Source: an uncultured Adlercreutzia sp. (GTDB taxonomy: Bacteria > Actinomycetota > Coriobacteriia > Coriobacteriales > Eggerthellaceae). From it: a stretch of DNA of 64,000 nt. The position numbers and the translations under genes are program-made. Under the pieces are notes generated by a model. It saw only the letters and a program-made list of their open reading frames with translations. It did no database searches and had not been told where the DNA came from. The stretch is from contig CAJUFS010000006.1 of the NCBI GenBank assembly GCA_910585575.1, positions 1 to 64,000 of the forward strand, read 5' to 3'. Below are positions 24,355 to 33,834 of the stretch, one piece after another (within the stretch, counting starts at the first letter, position 1; every line of letters starts with the position of its first letter).

Positions 24355-27300
24355 ATGACAAAGCTTCTGAGTAACAAGACATTCAAGCGTTTCCTGGGCA
24401 TTGCTCTGACCATCCTGCTTGTGGTCACCCTGATGCCCCACATCCAACCCGCCTACGGCGACGGAGAAGCGGCAGCCACCAACGAGAGCACCACGTTCAC
24501 CGAGGAATTGTCAGACGCGACCGTGGGGGCGGATGAGCCGCAGGCAGCTGACTCTGACCAGGCCGATACTGGTGTTGTGGAGGCAACTTCGACCTCGACG
24601 GGCTCCCTTGATGCCGCCGAGGCGGTTGACCGAGAGGCCCTCGAGGCCATTGCCGGCGCGTCGGTTGGCGAGGGCGACGCCGAGGGCGTCGAGCGTCCCG
24701 TGGCCCAAGGCACCGTAAACGCCATGCGCTACATGCTGGCGGCCCGCAATATCAGCACGCACCCCATTCCCGCGGGAACGACGGAGCGGGGAACGCTTTC
24801 CTATACGGACGGGGGGACGTACGAGCTGGTGGTGTATGGCACCTTCAAGGGCCATATTGACGTAAGCGGTGGCTCCACTCTTACCATTAAGGGCAACGGC
24901 ATCATTGATGGCGACGGTGTTGGTACAGTTATCCATGTAAATGGAGGCAACAGCACGTTGATTATCGACGGAGATAAAAGCGATGCCAAGAAGATCCTCA
25001 CCATCACCGGCGGCAACGGTGGCACCAAGCTTAACGACACGAAGAACTTCCCTAACTATAAAGGCGGCGGCGGCATCTTGGTGCAACGGTCTTATACGAA
25101 TGGTGAAGATAAAAACTATGGAACGGGTGCGACGCTCGAGTTTCGGTACGGCAAGGTTGACGGCAACAAGGCCGAAGCCGGTGGCGGTATCTACATCGAT
25201 CGCGGCTGCACTTTCATCATGGAAGACGGCATTATTTCGAACAACGAGACGGTTAAGACCAAGTTCACAGGTTCGGTAGCGGATGCGTCGAGCAACGTCA
25301 CAGACAACGTTCAAGTGATCAGCGCCGGCGAGGGCGGCGGTATCTATGTGGCCGGCGGCTCGGTGTTCAAGGGCTATAAAGATGCGACCGGCACAATCCA
25401 TGCCGACAAAGGCAGCGGCCGTAGTGAGGTGTGGGAGCAGGCCACTCCCGCTGAGATCAAGGCGGGCCAAATCATCAACAACAAAACTACCACCACCTAC
25501 GACTGGGGCGGGGGTGGCATCTTTGTCGAGAGCAAGGGTGTTTTGAAGCTGGGAAATTCCTGGATTACCGACAACACGGCCCAGGGCCTGGGAGGTGGCA
25601 TTGCCGGCTGTCCCCATGCCAGCATCGGTATCGGCAAGATTGAGGACGGCTTTGCGCTGTACGGCAATACGGCCAATCGCGACAAGTGGCCCACGAATAA
25701 GTACCTTGATAACCTGACGGTGAGCTACAACGGCAAAACCTATCAAGCGGGCGACCGCTGGGCTAAGGCCGACGGTAACATGACGGCCGCCAAAGCCATG
25801 GATTACTACTGCACAAATGTGAGCTACGTTTCCGGCTACGGCGATCGCGCCATTGCCTGGACGGGCTACGCGACGGGCTCGAAAAAGGCTATCGAGGCCC
25901 ATACGGGCTCTGCAGCCACGGGTACGCTGCCGCGCGATATCGTAATTCGCAACGGAGAGTCTGCGGTGGTTCCCGGCGAGTCGCTGGGTCTGACCAACAC
26001 CAAGCCGAAAACCGAAGAGGTGACGGGCCGCTCGGTGATCATCAAGGGCAACCAGAGCTCCACTCATGGCGGCGGCATTGGCTGCAACGGCACTATTCTC
26101 ATCGGCGACCTCGGCACGGGTGATCAGTGCAATGGGCTTTCGTTGTCCATCAACAAGGAGTTCAAGAACAGCGACGGCGACGCCATCAAGCTGAAGGGCG
26201 GCGAATTCACCTTTAAGCTGAAGAAGGACGGTGAGGAGCTGGCTACGGCCACCAATGCGGCTGATGGTTCGGTGACGTTTGTCGTGGATGACGAGACCGC
26301 TGTGAAATCCCTCCTAGGGGACGAGGGCGGCACGAAGACGAGCTACTTGACTATTGAAGAAGATCGCCCAACTGGAACTCCTATCAAGTACGCGGAAGAC
26401 GTGAAAGTCACTCTGAAAGTGCGTCATGACGTGCAGACGATCTCCTATCCCAACTCTACCGTTGACGTCACCTATCACACGCCGGTTATCACCGAGATCA
26501 AGATGAATGACAAGGCGTACCAAAATGGCGCCTTTACCATGGTGAACACGGTCCAGCTGAAGGAGACGGTGGAGTATAAGCCGGTAGGTTTCGAGGCTAC
26601 AAAGAGTCTGATTACCTCGCTGAACGATGAGCTAGAGCTGAAGGATCGCGTCTACACTTTTGAAGTCGAAGGCGTTGATGGCAAGAGGAACAGCGATGGC
26701 TCCTATCTGGCAAACGGTAAGGTGCAAGCGAGCACTGACGCCGATGGCAAGGTGGTATTCGACACGATTGCTATTGCGTCGTTTCTTCAAAGTACTCCCA
26801 CCGCGGATTGGAAAGATGGTAGGACCGTTAATGTTGAACTAACGCTGCGCGAGGTCGTTCCTGAGGATACCGGCAACATTTCTTACGATAGGGACGACCA
26901 CAAGTTGACTTTCCAGGTATGTGCCACCGCCGAGCGCACGGAGGTCGACAACGTGGCTGGTAAGAAAATCACCACGGTGACGCCGCATATTGTCGAGGGC
27001 TCGATGAGGCTTGACGGCGAGCCCGTCGTAGAGAAGCCCCGCATCGTCAATACCCTGCAAGTGAAGGGCGAATGGCAACCGACGGCCTCGAAGCACTACT
27101 ACGGCACTCTGAGTGACGACACCTCCTTCGCTTTCTCGGTAAAGGAAATCGCAGCGGTGGCCGATATCGCCAACGTCGATCTGACGGGCGGGGAGCTGGT
27201 TTCGCGGGGCATTGCCAGCAAATTTGACGAGAACGGCTTCTCACCGGTGGCCTTCGATAAAATCGATTACGACAAGATCGAGCATGATCAAGAGGGAGAC

Positions 27301-29244
27301 ACGCACTGGTACCTCATGAGCGAGGACAGCGGGCAAGATCCCACGGTGTACGTCTTCGAAGTCAACGTTGCCAAGTCCCAAGACAAGGAGTCGCTCGTCT
27401 CCACGGTGAAGAACGTTTACTTCGCCGCCACGGCGGAAGAGACGTCGCTGACTCTGCTGCAGGACAAAGAGGCTGGTGCGCAGTTCTACAACGCTGATAC
27501 CTCCATGGATTTCGGGCTGTACAGCTACAGCGTGAATGCTATGAGCAACGAGCCGGTGGATCAGCAGTGCTTGGTGGACCCGAAGGTCATCAAGCAGCTG
27601 GACGGCCGCACCATCAAGGCCGACGAATTCCGCTTCAAGCTCATTCAGGTAATGGAGAAGGACGACTGGGCCAATACTTCCGGTCCTGAAATTTCCGCTA
27701 CCACGAACGACGAGTTCGGCATGGTGGACTTCGACAAGGCGAACAACCTGGCTGCCGAGGGCTTGGACCCGTGCTGCCTGCTGTTCACGGCGCCGGGCAC
27801 CTACCAGTATCGCGTTATCGAGGACGCCGACTACAAGAAGGACCCCTCGGTTACCTATAGCGACCAAGTCATCACCTTCACGGCGGTCATTGAGCTGCAA
27901 GACGCCGAGGGCCGCAACGTGCAGACCGACGAGAACGCAGGCCCTGGTGTGCAGCTGGTGTGTACCGACATGTTCTACGGTTACCTGAACGACGAGGGCC
28001 AGAATGTGCGCTACAAGGACCAGTACGTGGATGCCGACACCAAGGGGGAGGAGTGGGAGCCGAGCGCCGCTGACTTCCCGCAGCTGAACATGGACTGGCA
28101 TCCCACCATCGTGAACACCGCCAAGCCCATGGACCTGAAGGTGCGCAAGACGAGCGTGCTCGACCGCGCCGAGGGTCTGGAGGGCGCCACCTACGGCCTG
28201 TTCATGGTCAGCGGTGACGGTCAGGGCGACGTATTCCTGGCCAGTGCCACCTCGGACGCCGAGGGCTGGATCTATTACGAGGACGTGAGCCTGAGCGCCG
28301 GCAACCTGTACTACTTCAAGGAGCAGGCGGCGCCGGCCGGCCACACGGTGAGCGAGTTCCGCAGCCCGTACTTCTACGTGGAGACGAGCGTGGACCCGGC
28401 AACGAACATCACGTCCTGCGTGATGAAGTACACCGACACGAAGCTGGCCCTGGGAGATGCCGTCGAGCCGTTGTCCGCTGAGGCATCCATTGAGCCGCTG
28501 GCCGAAGCCGACGGAGCAACCGTCGACGCCGCTGGGGAGGGCGCGGGCGCCGATGACGCGACGGCCGGCGACGCCGCAGCTGACGACACCGGGGCTGGCG
28601 ATGCCGCCGACGGAGCCACCGCGGCTGATACGGGCTCGACGCCCGAGTTCACCGAGGACGGCACCATGCTCTTCACCTACGACCACGAGGGCGGCGTCTA
28701 CGACGAGGCCACGCTGGTGGAGTTCAACAAGCTGGACACGCGCACCCACGAGTGGGTCGAGGGCGCGAAGCTGTCGGTTCTCGAAAAGGATACGGGCACA
28801 GTGGTGGCCCAGTGGACCTCGGGCAAAGCCCCCGAGAAGCTGCAGAAGCTGCTGAACGTGGGCACTACCTACGTGCTGCGCGAGGACGAGGCGCCTGAGA
28901 ACTACCAGAAGGCCGCTGACGTGGAATTCGTCATCGACCAGTACGGCAAGGTGGAGATTCTGGCCGGCACCGAGAACGGCAACGCCGTGCTGAGCGACGC
29001 CACCATCACGCTCTACGACACCATGCTCGACGCCGAAGAAGTGGTGCCCGAGGAGCGCGAGCGCGTGCGCGAGGTGCCGGAAACGGGCAAGACGGTGCAG
29101 GAGCAGCCCGACAAGCTGGCGAAGACCGGCGACACGCTGCCCCTGATGGGCTTGGGCCTGCTGGCCCTCGGTGCGCTGGCGCTGGCCGTGGCGGCGCTCC
29201 GCCGCAGCCGTCGCCAGGAAAACCGTGGAGTGCACCGCCGCTAA
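24355..29244 (+). CDS. Giant beta-helix/isopeptide adhesin with LAKTG sorting signal
   Basis: This 1629-residue protein starts with a signal peptide (KRFLGIALTILLVVTLMPHIQPAYG). Residues about 130-590 look like a right-handed beta-helix with repeated GGGIYI/GGGIYV/GGGGIFV/GGGIGC turns. Then come at least four FctA-like domains (beginning near 594, 745, 905 and 1075) and two SpaA/Cna-B-type domains (LKVRKTS near 1260; VEFNKLD near 1455), which usually form stabilising Lys-Asn bonds. The end is a sorting signal: LAKTGD at 1588, a hydrophobic helix and a basic tail. The layout suggests a tip-like adhesin; its ligand is unknown. AAGGAGGGGAGG precedes the ATG. Confidence 0.85.
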   Translation: MTKLLSNKTFKRFLGIALTILLVVTLMPHIQPAYGDGEAAATNESTTFTEELSDATVGADEPQAADSDQADTGVVEATSTSTGSLDAAEAVDREALEAIAGASVGEGDAEGVERPVAQGTVNAMRYMLAARNISTHPIPAGTTERGTLSYTDGGTYELVVYGTFKGHIDVSGGSTLTIKGNGIIDGDGVGTVIHVNGGNSTLIIDGDKSDAKKILTITGGNGGTKLNDTKNFPNYKGGGGILVQRSYTNGEDKNYGTGATLEFRYGKVDGNKAEAGGGIYIDRGCTFIMEDGIISNNETVKTKFTGSVADASSNVTDNVQVISAGEGGGIYVAGGSVFKGYKDATGTIHADKGSGRSEVWEQATPAEIKAGQIINNKTTTTYDWGGGGIFVESKGVLKLGNSWITDNTAQGLGGGIAGCPHASIGIGKIEDGFALYGNTANRDKWPTNKYLDNLTVSYNGKTYQAGDRWAKADGNMTAAKAMDYYCTNVSYVSGYGDRAIAWTGYATGSKKAIEAHTGSAATGTLPRDIVIRNGESAVVPGESLGLTNTKPKTEEVTGRSVIIKGNQSSTHGGGIGCNGTILIGDLGTGDQCNGLSLSINKEFKNSDGDAIKLKGGEFTFKLKKDGEELATATNAADGSVTFVVDDETAVKSLLGDEGGTKTSYLTIEEDRPTGTPIKYAEDVKVTLKVRHDVQTISYPNSTVDVTYHTPVITEIKMNDKAYQNGAFTMVNTVQLKETVEYKPVGFEATKSLITSLNDELELKDRVYTFEVEGVDGKRNSDGSYLANGKVQASTDADGKVVFDTIAIASFLQSTPTADWKDGRTVNVELTLREVVPEDTGNISYDRDDHKLTFQVCATAERTEVDNVAGKKITTVTPHIVEGSMRLDGEPVVEKPRIVNTLQVKGEWQPTASKHYYGTLSDDTSFAFSVKEIAAVADIANVDLTGGELVSRGIASKFDENGFSPVAFDKIDYDKIEHDQEGDTHWYLMSEDSGQDPTVYVFEVNVAKSQDKESLVSTVKNVYFAATAEETSLTLLQDKEAGAQFYNADTSMDFGLYSYSVNAMSNEPVDQQCLVDPKVIKQLDGRTIKADEFRFKLIQVMEKDDWANTSGPEISATTNDEFGMVDFDKANNLAAEGLDPCCLLFTAPGTYQYRVIEDADYKKDPSVTYSDQVITFTAVIELQDAEGRNVQTDENAGPGVQLVCTDMFYGYLNDEGQNVRYKDQYVDADTKGEEWEPSAADFPQLNMDWHPTIVNTAKPMDLKVRKTSVLDRAEGLEGATYGLFMVSGDGQGDVFLASATSDAEGWIYYEDVSLSAGNLYYFKEQAAPAGHTVSEFRSPYFYVETSVDPATNITSCVMKYTDTKLALGDAVEPLSAEASIEPLAEADGATVDAAGEGAGADDATAGDAAADDTGAGDAADGATAADTGSTPEFTEDGTMLFTYDHEGGVYDEATLVEFNKLDTRTHEWVEGAKLSVLEKDTGTVVAQWTSGKAPEKLQKLLNVGTTYVLREDEAPENYQKAADVEFVIDQYGKVEILAGTENGNAVLSDATITLYDTMLDAEEVVPEERERVREVPETGKTVQEQPDKLAKTGDTLPLMGLGLLALGALALAVAALRRSRRQENRGVHRR

Positions 29245-29334
29245 TTTGAACAGCAAGGGGGCTGCCGACGCGCTGTAGGTGCGCGGCAGCTCCTTGGACG
29301 GCACGGTGCTGCGCGCCGCCTTCGGGACGCGTCC

Positions 29335-29363
29335 GTGAGAGCGGGCGCGTCCCGTTGTATAAT
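29335..29363 (+). promoter_or_regulatory. Promoter for the UPF0104 operon
   Basis: GTGAGA (29335) and a consensus TATAAT (29358-29363) are 17 bases apart. They overlap a GGGACGCG/CGCGTCCC hairpin (29324-29353) that could also end transcription from the adhesin operon. Confidence 0.6.
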
Positions 29364-29415
29364 AGGCGGGTTGTCAGTATGCCGCCTGCGGGCGCTTGCG
29401 CGGAAAGGATGCCCC

Positions 29416-31008
29416 TTGAAGAAGGCTCTCCTGCTTATATTGGGCATCGTCGCCGCGTGCTTCCTTATCGGCAACGCCGACTATCTGGCCTCTTTCGTCG
29501 ACACCCTGCGCACAGGCGCGTTGGTGCCCCTGGTGTTGGCCGTCATTCTCATGCTGGCGCGTCACTTGGTACAGGCGGCCTCCTACGACGCGGCCTTCGA
29601 CGCCGTGGGTCATCGCACGGGGTTCTGGCACAACGTCATCCTCATCTTCTCGCTCGTATTCATCAACACGTTCTGCCTGTTCTCGGGCGCTACGGGAGTG
29701 GCCTTCATCATCGACGACGCCCACCGCGAGGGCTGCGATGCGGGGCAGTCCACAGGCGGCGCCATCCTCTCGCAGATCGGCTACTTCGCCGCCATCTTCG
29801 TCATCTCGGCCATCGGCTTCCTTACCATGCTCATTGCCGGTCAGGTGAACTTCTTGTTCGTTGCGGGCGCCATTGTGCTGGCGGGCACGTTGCTGGCGCT
29901 GTCGAGCCTGTTTGTCATCGGGTACAAGAAGCCGCGCCTGCTCTACCGCTTTTTCATGGGGCTGCAGAAGGTGCTCGACAAGATCATCGGCGTGGTGCAC
30001 AAGGCGCTGCCGAGGGGCTGGGGCCGCAAGATGGCCCACTCGTTCCAGAGCACGGCGAACATCCTGGCCCACAACCCCCAGGGCACGCTCATTACCGTGG
30101 CCTACGCCTCGCTGTCGGCCATTCTCAACATGATGACGCTGGTGGCCATCGGGTTTGCCTTCGGCTTCGAGTCGGTGGCGCCGCTGGTGGCGGCCTTCGC
30201 CGTGGCGGCCATCTCGGTTATCTTGAGCCCCACGCCCCAGGGTATCGGCGTGGTGGAGGCGGCCATTGCGGCCATCCTTACGGCTTCGGGCTGCTCGCTG
30301 GCCACGGCTACGGCCATCGCGCTGGTGTATCGCGGCATCATGTTCTGGGTGCCCTTCTGCATCGGCGCCGTGCTGCTGTCGCAGTCCGGCTTCTTCGCTT
30401 CGAAGAAAACGGCGTCCGAGGAGCAGAAGCACAAGGACATCGGTTGGATCTCGGGCACTTTGGTGGCTTTGGTGGGCCTCGTGAACATCGGCCTGTCGTT
30501 TATGCCCAGCAGCTTCGCCCCGTATACCATGCTCACCTCGTGGATCGATATGAGCAGCATCTTCGTGGGCGCGCCGCTTATTGTGGGCTCCATGCTGCTT
30601 CTGGTATGCGCCGTCGGGCTTATTCTGCGCTTCCGCACCGCGTGGGCCTTCACGCTGTGCCTGCTGGTGCTCATAGCGGGCAGCGAGTTTCTATTCCAGG
30701 GCACTATTCATGTGGGCATCGCCGGCATTCTGCTGGCCATTTGGCTGTTCATCAAACGCGCGGCCTTTGACCGTCCTTTCTCGCTTGGTTCGCTGGAGCG
30801 CTACGCCAACGACGCTCTGAGCCATGCCCGCAAGCGTATCGACGCCTTTCGCGCCCGTTTGGAGCAGCGCCGTCAGGCTCGCCGTGGCGCGCGGCAAGAT
30901 TTACGTACGAAAACAGGTTGGGAACAGCAGGCCGAAGAAGGCGTAACGCTGAGTAAGAAGGCCCACGAACAAGGTATGCTGCCCCTAGAGCGCGACACGG
31001 ACGCGTAA
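29416..31008 (+). CDS. UPF0104 / lysylphosphatidylglycerol-synthase-type membrane protein (first copy)
   Basis: This 530-residue protein has about a dozen hydrophobic segments and the family signature ILSPTPQGIGVVEAAIAAIL (about 275-294) with the later VYRGIMFWVPF. Members share the transmembrane flippase/synthase domain of MprF and glycosyl-lipid transporters, but this one lacks an aminoacyltransferase domain. The start is TTG 29416, chosen because GGAAAGG is eight bases before it and translation begins MKKALLLILGI. The C-terminal 80 residues are cytosolic and basic. It is followed after 51 bases by a paralogue, so the two may act as a pair. The lipid substrate is unknown. Confidence 0.82.
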   Translation: MKKALLLILGIVAACFLIGNADYLASFVDTLRTGALVPLVLAVILMLARHLVQAASYDAAFDAVGHRTGFWHNVILIFSLVFINTFCLFSGATGVAFIIDDAHREGCDAGQSTGGAILSQIGYFAAIFVISAIGFLTMLIAGQVNFLFVAGAIVLAGTLLALSSLFVIGYKKPRLLYRFFMGLQKVLDKIIGVVHKALPRGWGRKMAHSFQSTANILAHNPQGTLITVAYASLSAILNMMTLVAIGFAFGFESVAPLVAAFAVAAISVILSPTPQGIGVVEAAIAAILTASGCSLATATAIALVYRGIMFWVPFCIGAVLLSQSGFFASKKTASEEQKHKDIGWISGTLVALVGLVNIGLSFMPSSFAPYTMLTSWIDMSSIFVGAPLIVGSMLLLVCAVGLILRFRTAWAFTLCLLVLIAGSEFLFQGTIHVGIAGILLAIWLFIKRAAFDRPFSLGSLERYANDALSHARKRIDAFRARLEQRRQARRGARQDLRTKTGWEQQAEEGVTLSKKAHEQGMLPLERDTDA

Positions 31009-31059
31009 TCGAGTGCACCCGCCGCCCGGTCGCTCCCACGAAAAACGGAGGTGGCCGGC

Positions 31060-32418
31060 ATGCGCGGCAATTTGCAGAAAATCATGATTGGCATCGTCGT
31101 CATCATTGTGCTGGCGTTCATATTCTTCTCGGGGGATTCCCTCGTCAAGCTTATCGATACCATCAAGCAGGGCATTCCGGCCCTCATCATTGCGGCGGTG
31201 GTGGCGCAGGTGTGCAAGTACCTGGCCCAGGGCCGCGGGTTTCAGGCTTGCTTCAACACCGTTAACGGCCATATCAGCTACTCGACAGGGCTCTCGCTGG
31301 TATTTGGCACCTTCTTCATGAACACGGTGGCGCCGTCCATGAACCTGGCCGGCACATCGCTGGTTATGGCCACGGCCACGAAGAACGGCATGCAGGCGGG
31401 CAAGGGCACCACAGCGGCCCTGCTCATGCAGCTGTCCATCGACACGGGCTTCGTCATTATCATGCTCGTTACCTTCGGTGTGCTTTCCCTGACCGTGGGC
31501 TTGCAGCCCGGCTGGCTGGCCGTGGGCGCCGTGGCCATTGCCCTGGTGGGCGGTTTGGTGCTGCTCATTACTGTGGGCGGCCTCAAGCCCAATCTGGTGC
31601 TGAAGGTGCTGCATCCCTTCGTGAAGCTGGCCGATAAAATTCTGGCGAAGTTCAAGAAGGGCCCCGTGGACGATGCTGTCGAGCGCACCATCCACAACTT
31701 CTCCAGCGCGGCTCACCTCATCACGAAGAACCCGCGCAAAACCGTGCAATCGTTTCTGTGGACCACGCTGTCCAGCGTCTGTGAAATGGGCTGCTTTGTG
31801 CTGGTGGGCTACGCCTTCGGCGTCCATCACCCAGAAGCGCTGATTTGCGGGTACGTGGTAGCGACGCTGTTTGCTATGATCTCGTTTGTGCCCCAGGGTG
31901 TCGGTGTGGTGGAGGCTGCGGTAACCGTGGCGTTCTCCCTGTTCGGCATTGGCGCTGGCACGGGCTTGGCGGTAGTGATGGTCTACCGCGGCATCGTGTT
32001 CTGGTTGCCGTTCCTGGTAGGCGCGTTTGTTATTCAGCGCATGAAGGCCTTCGTGCCCAAAGAGCGCAAGGACCTGAAGAGCCAGGCGCAGCAGCTGGAT
32101 GCCAGCCTGCCGCCGAAAACCGAGGCTACGGCCAAGGTGGAAGCTGCGGAAGCCGCTAGCGTTCAAAGCCAGATGGCCGCAGCGGCCGCGGCCAAGGCTC
32201 AGGCCGAGGCCGAGCGCGCCAGTGCGCGGGCAGCGAAGGCCCAGGCCGAGGCGCAGTCGGCCCAGGCTGAGGCGGCCAGCGTCCTGGATGACGCGACGGC
32301 CGCGGGCGGCGTAGCAGCGAAGGATGGCGCAGTGACAGCGATTGGTGCGGCGCCCAGAGCGCGGGGTGCCACGACGGCGCCGGACGACGCGACGGCAACG
32401 AAGAAAGGGAGTCATTGA
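31060..32418 (+). CDS. UPF0104 membrane protein (second copy)
   Basis: The 452-residue protein is a paralogue of the gene upstream. It has the same membrane domain with FVPQGVGVVEAAVTVAFSL (about 280-298) and VYRGIVFWLPFLVG. After the membrane part, about 110 residues form a low-complexity Ala/Glu/Gln/Lys stretch (AAAAAAKAQAEAERASARAAKAQAEAQ in pattern) predicted to be helical. The ATG at 31060 follows CGGAGGTGG. Its stop codon overlaps the start of the thioesterase gene (ATGA), so translation of the two is probably coupled. Role in envelope lipid transport is inferred from the family. Confidence 0.82.
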   Translation: MRGNLQKIMIGIVVIIVLAFIFFSGDSLVKLIDTIKQGIPALIIAAVVAQVCKYLAQGRGFQACFNTVNGHISYSTGLSLVFGTFFMNTVAPSMNLAGTSLVMATATKNGMQAGKGTTAALLMQLSIDTGFVIIMLVTFGVLSLTVGLQPGWLAVGAVAIALVGGLVLLITVGGLKPNLVLKVLHPFVKLADKILAKFKKGPVDDAVERTIHNFSSAAHLITKNPRKTVQSFLWTTLSSVCEMGCFVLVGYAFGVHHPEALICGYVVATLFAMISFVPQGVGVVEAAVTVAFSLFGIGAGTGLAVVMVYRGIVFWLPFLVGAFVIQRMKAFVPKERKDLKSQAQQLDASLPPKTEATAKVEAAEAASVQSQMAAAAAAKAQAEAERASARAAKAQAEAQSAQAEAASVLDDATAAGGVAAKDGAVTAIGAAPRARGATTAPDDATATKKGSH

Positions 32419-32909
32419 TGGCAGAGACGGAACTGACGGGGGCGGCCCTGGAAGTGGCGCAGAAGCGCGAGACCCACGGCTTGAATCACACGCTGGGCGT
32501 TCATTTCACGACGGTGGAGAAGGGCCTGGTGGCAGCCGATATGCCCATCACCGAGGATCTGCTGCAGCCCTTCGGCTTTCTTCATGGCGGCGCGACCATT
32601 GCGCTGTTGGAATCGGTGGCCTCGGCCGGCGGCGAGCTGGTGTGCGACCTGGAAACCGAGCAGCCCTTTGGCGTCGAGGTGACCATCCGACACAAGAAGA
32701 GCGGCAAGCTGGGAGATGTGGCTCACGGCGTGGCGAAGCTCACTGAGCGCAAGCCTTCCAGCAAGGTAGGCTACAAGCTGTACTGGGATGTGGCCGCCTA
32801 TGACGGCGAGGGCGATACCATCAGCGACGGCGTCATCGTGGTGAAGGTGGTCCCCAAGGCCTACCTGGCCGAGAAGGAAGCCGCCCGTAAGGCTGCCAAG
32901 GAAGAGTAA
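32418..32909 (+). CDS. PaaI/MenI-type hotdog thioesterase
   Basis: The 163-residue protein has the hotdog signature PFGFLHGGATIALLESVASAGG with the catalytic-region His-Gly-Gly and a Glu on the central helix, then VEVTIRHKKSGKLGDVAHGVAKL. This is the PaaI/DHNA-CoA hydrolase superfamily of acyl-CoA thioesterases. A role as DHNA-CoA thioesterase in menaquinone synthesis is possible given the respiratory genes, but no men genes are nearby. Translation starts at an ATG overlapping the preceding stop. The C-terminus has an extra charged Ala/Lys/Glu tail. Confidence 0.83.
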   Translation: MAETELTGAALEVAQKRETHGLNHTLGVHFTTVEKGLVAADMPITEDLLQPFGFLHGGATIALLESVASAGGELVCDLETEQPFGVEVTIRHKKSGKLGDVAHGVAKLTERKPSSKVGYKLYWDVAAYDGEGDTISDGVIVVKVVPKAYLAEKEAARKAAKEE

Positions 32910-33124
32910 GGCGGCGGGCTTGCCAAGGGGGAGCAAGATGGAGCCCCTCAGTCTTTCAGGGCAAGTGAGATGCTGGCGGCCGGGTCGATATGGACGAGTG
33001 AGACGTTGACGGCCCAGTCGACAGCCCCCAAGCCACCGGGCAGGTAGGCTTTAAGCGATATGCGAGGGGGAGCACCGCCCGAGTGGGCGCCCTCCTTGCT
33101 TTGCGAATAGTTCGCGAGTTTTCT

Positions 33125-33153
33125 CTTGCCCGTGTCGGCGTATGTGGTATCAT
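33125..33153 (+). promoter_or_regulatory. Promoter for tRNA-Pro
   Basis: CTTGCC (33125) and TATCAT (33148-33153) are 17 bases apart and lie about 28 bases before the tRNA 5' end. Confidence 0.6.
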
Positions 33154-33181
33154 AGCGTTCGCTGTCCGCAAGGGCACACTT

Positions 33182-33258
33182 CGGGATGTGGCTCAGCTTG
33201 GTAGAGCGCTGCGTTCGGGACGCAGAGGCCGCAGGTTCAAATCCTGTCATCCCGACCA
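33182..33258 (+). tRNA. tRNA-Pro (anticodon CGG)
   Basis: The 77-base sequence folds as a cloverleaf. Acceptor arms are CGGGATG and CATCCCG. The anticodon stem is CTGCG/CGCAG with loop TTCGGGA (anticodon CGG), and the T arm is built around GGTTCAAATCC. A discriminator A and an encoded CCA complete the 3' end. Confidence 0.95.
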
Positions 33259-33458
33259 CGACTGTTAACGACCCTGCCAGGGCAACCCGGCAGGGTCGTT
33301 TTGCGTCCAGAGGATTTGAGCCTGCGCGCAGGTTAGCTTCGGAACTGCCCACTGGGCAGTTCCTACGCACGCCGGAGGTGCAAATCCTGTCATCCCGACC
33401 ATGACTGTTAACGACCCTGCCAGGGCAACCCGGCAGGGTCGTTTTGCGTCCAGAGGAT
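33238..33458 (+). repeat. Duplicated tRNA-Pro 3' end plus terminator
   Basis: Bases 33238-33315 (from the T arm through CCA, the terminator and beyond) recur at 33381-33458 with a single change (C to T just after CCA), 143 bases downstream. Between the copies is a short unrelated segment with a GGAACTGCCC/GGGCAGTTCC hairpin (33341-33363). The second copy lacks the 5' part of the tRNA and cannot be functional. This pattern is what site-specific integration at a tRNA 3' end, or a local duplication, leaves behind. Confidence 0.85.
33267..33302 (+). terminator. Terminator after tRNA-Pro
   Basis: A 12-bp stem (AACGACCCTGCC / GGCAGGGTCGTT) ends in a T run. An identical terminator is at 33410-33445 in the duplicated copy. 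Confidence 0.9.
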
Positions 33459-33518
33459 GTCGCCCAAGTGTGCGTAGCGGCGATCCGGTGAGCCGCCGCG
33501 CAGCTGAACTTGCTAGCC

Positions 33519-33834
33519 AGGTTCCAAAAACGGCTGGTTTGGTTCCCGTGTCTGGCGCAGCCTGAAAACCTGACCTGCGGTTTCGCTGTAGCAGGGAACC
33601 AAACCGCCCGCTTTTGGTGCGAGAAGGGGAACCAAACCGCCCCGTTCTGGAACCTAGCGGCACCGAGAGGGACCGAAGCGGCCGGTTTTGGCCACGCCGC
33701 GGGAACCAAACCGGCCGGTTTTGGAGCCTTTTGACCCTGCGGGACCCAAACCACCCGGTTTTGGCCACGCCGCGGGACCCAAACCACCCGATCTTGATGG
33801 TGCTGGGGAACCAAACCACCCCGGCCTGGAACCC
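33519..33834. repeat. GGAACCAAA repeat array A
   Basis: The spacer between the duplicated tRNA end and the LuxR gene is filled with degenerate repeats around GGGAACCAAACCGCCCG...TTTTGG, irregularly spaced by 32-42 bases (for example starts at 33670, 33702, 33742, 33775 and 33807). The array opens with the motif inverted (GGTTCCAAAAACGG, then GGTTTGGTTCCC) and turns to the direct orientation after about 70 bases. Array B at 45.3 kb has the same opening block and order. Frames open across it on both strands, but composition and repetitiveness argue against coding. Nothing else is seen in 33459-33946. Confidence 0.8.

Noticed and set aside
33381..33400. Second tRNA-Pro gene
   Set aside because: Only the T-arm end and acceptor strand are present; the D and anticodon arms are missing, so it is a remnant.
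33519..33834. CRISPR array
   Set aside because: Spacing varies from 32 to 42 bases, copies are degenerate, 'spacers' resemble each other, and no cas gene is near. Array B has the same problem.
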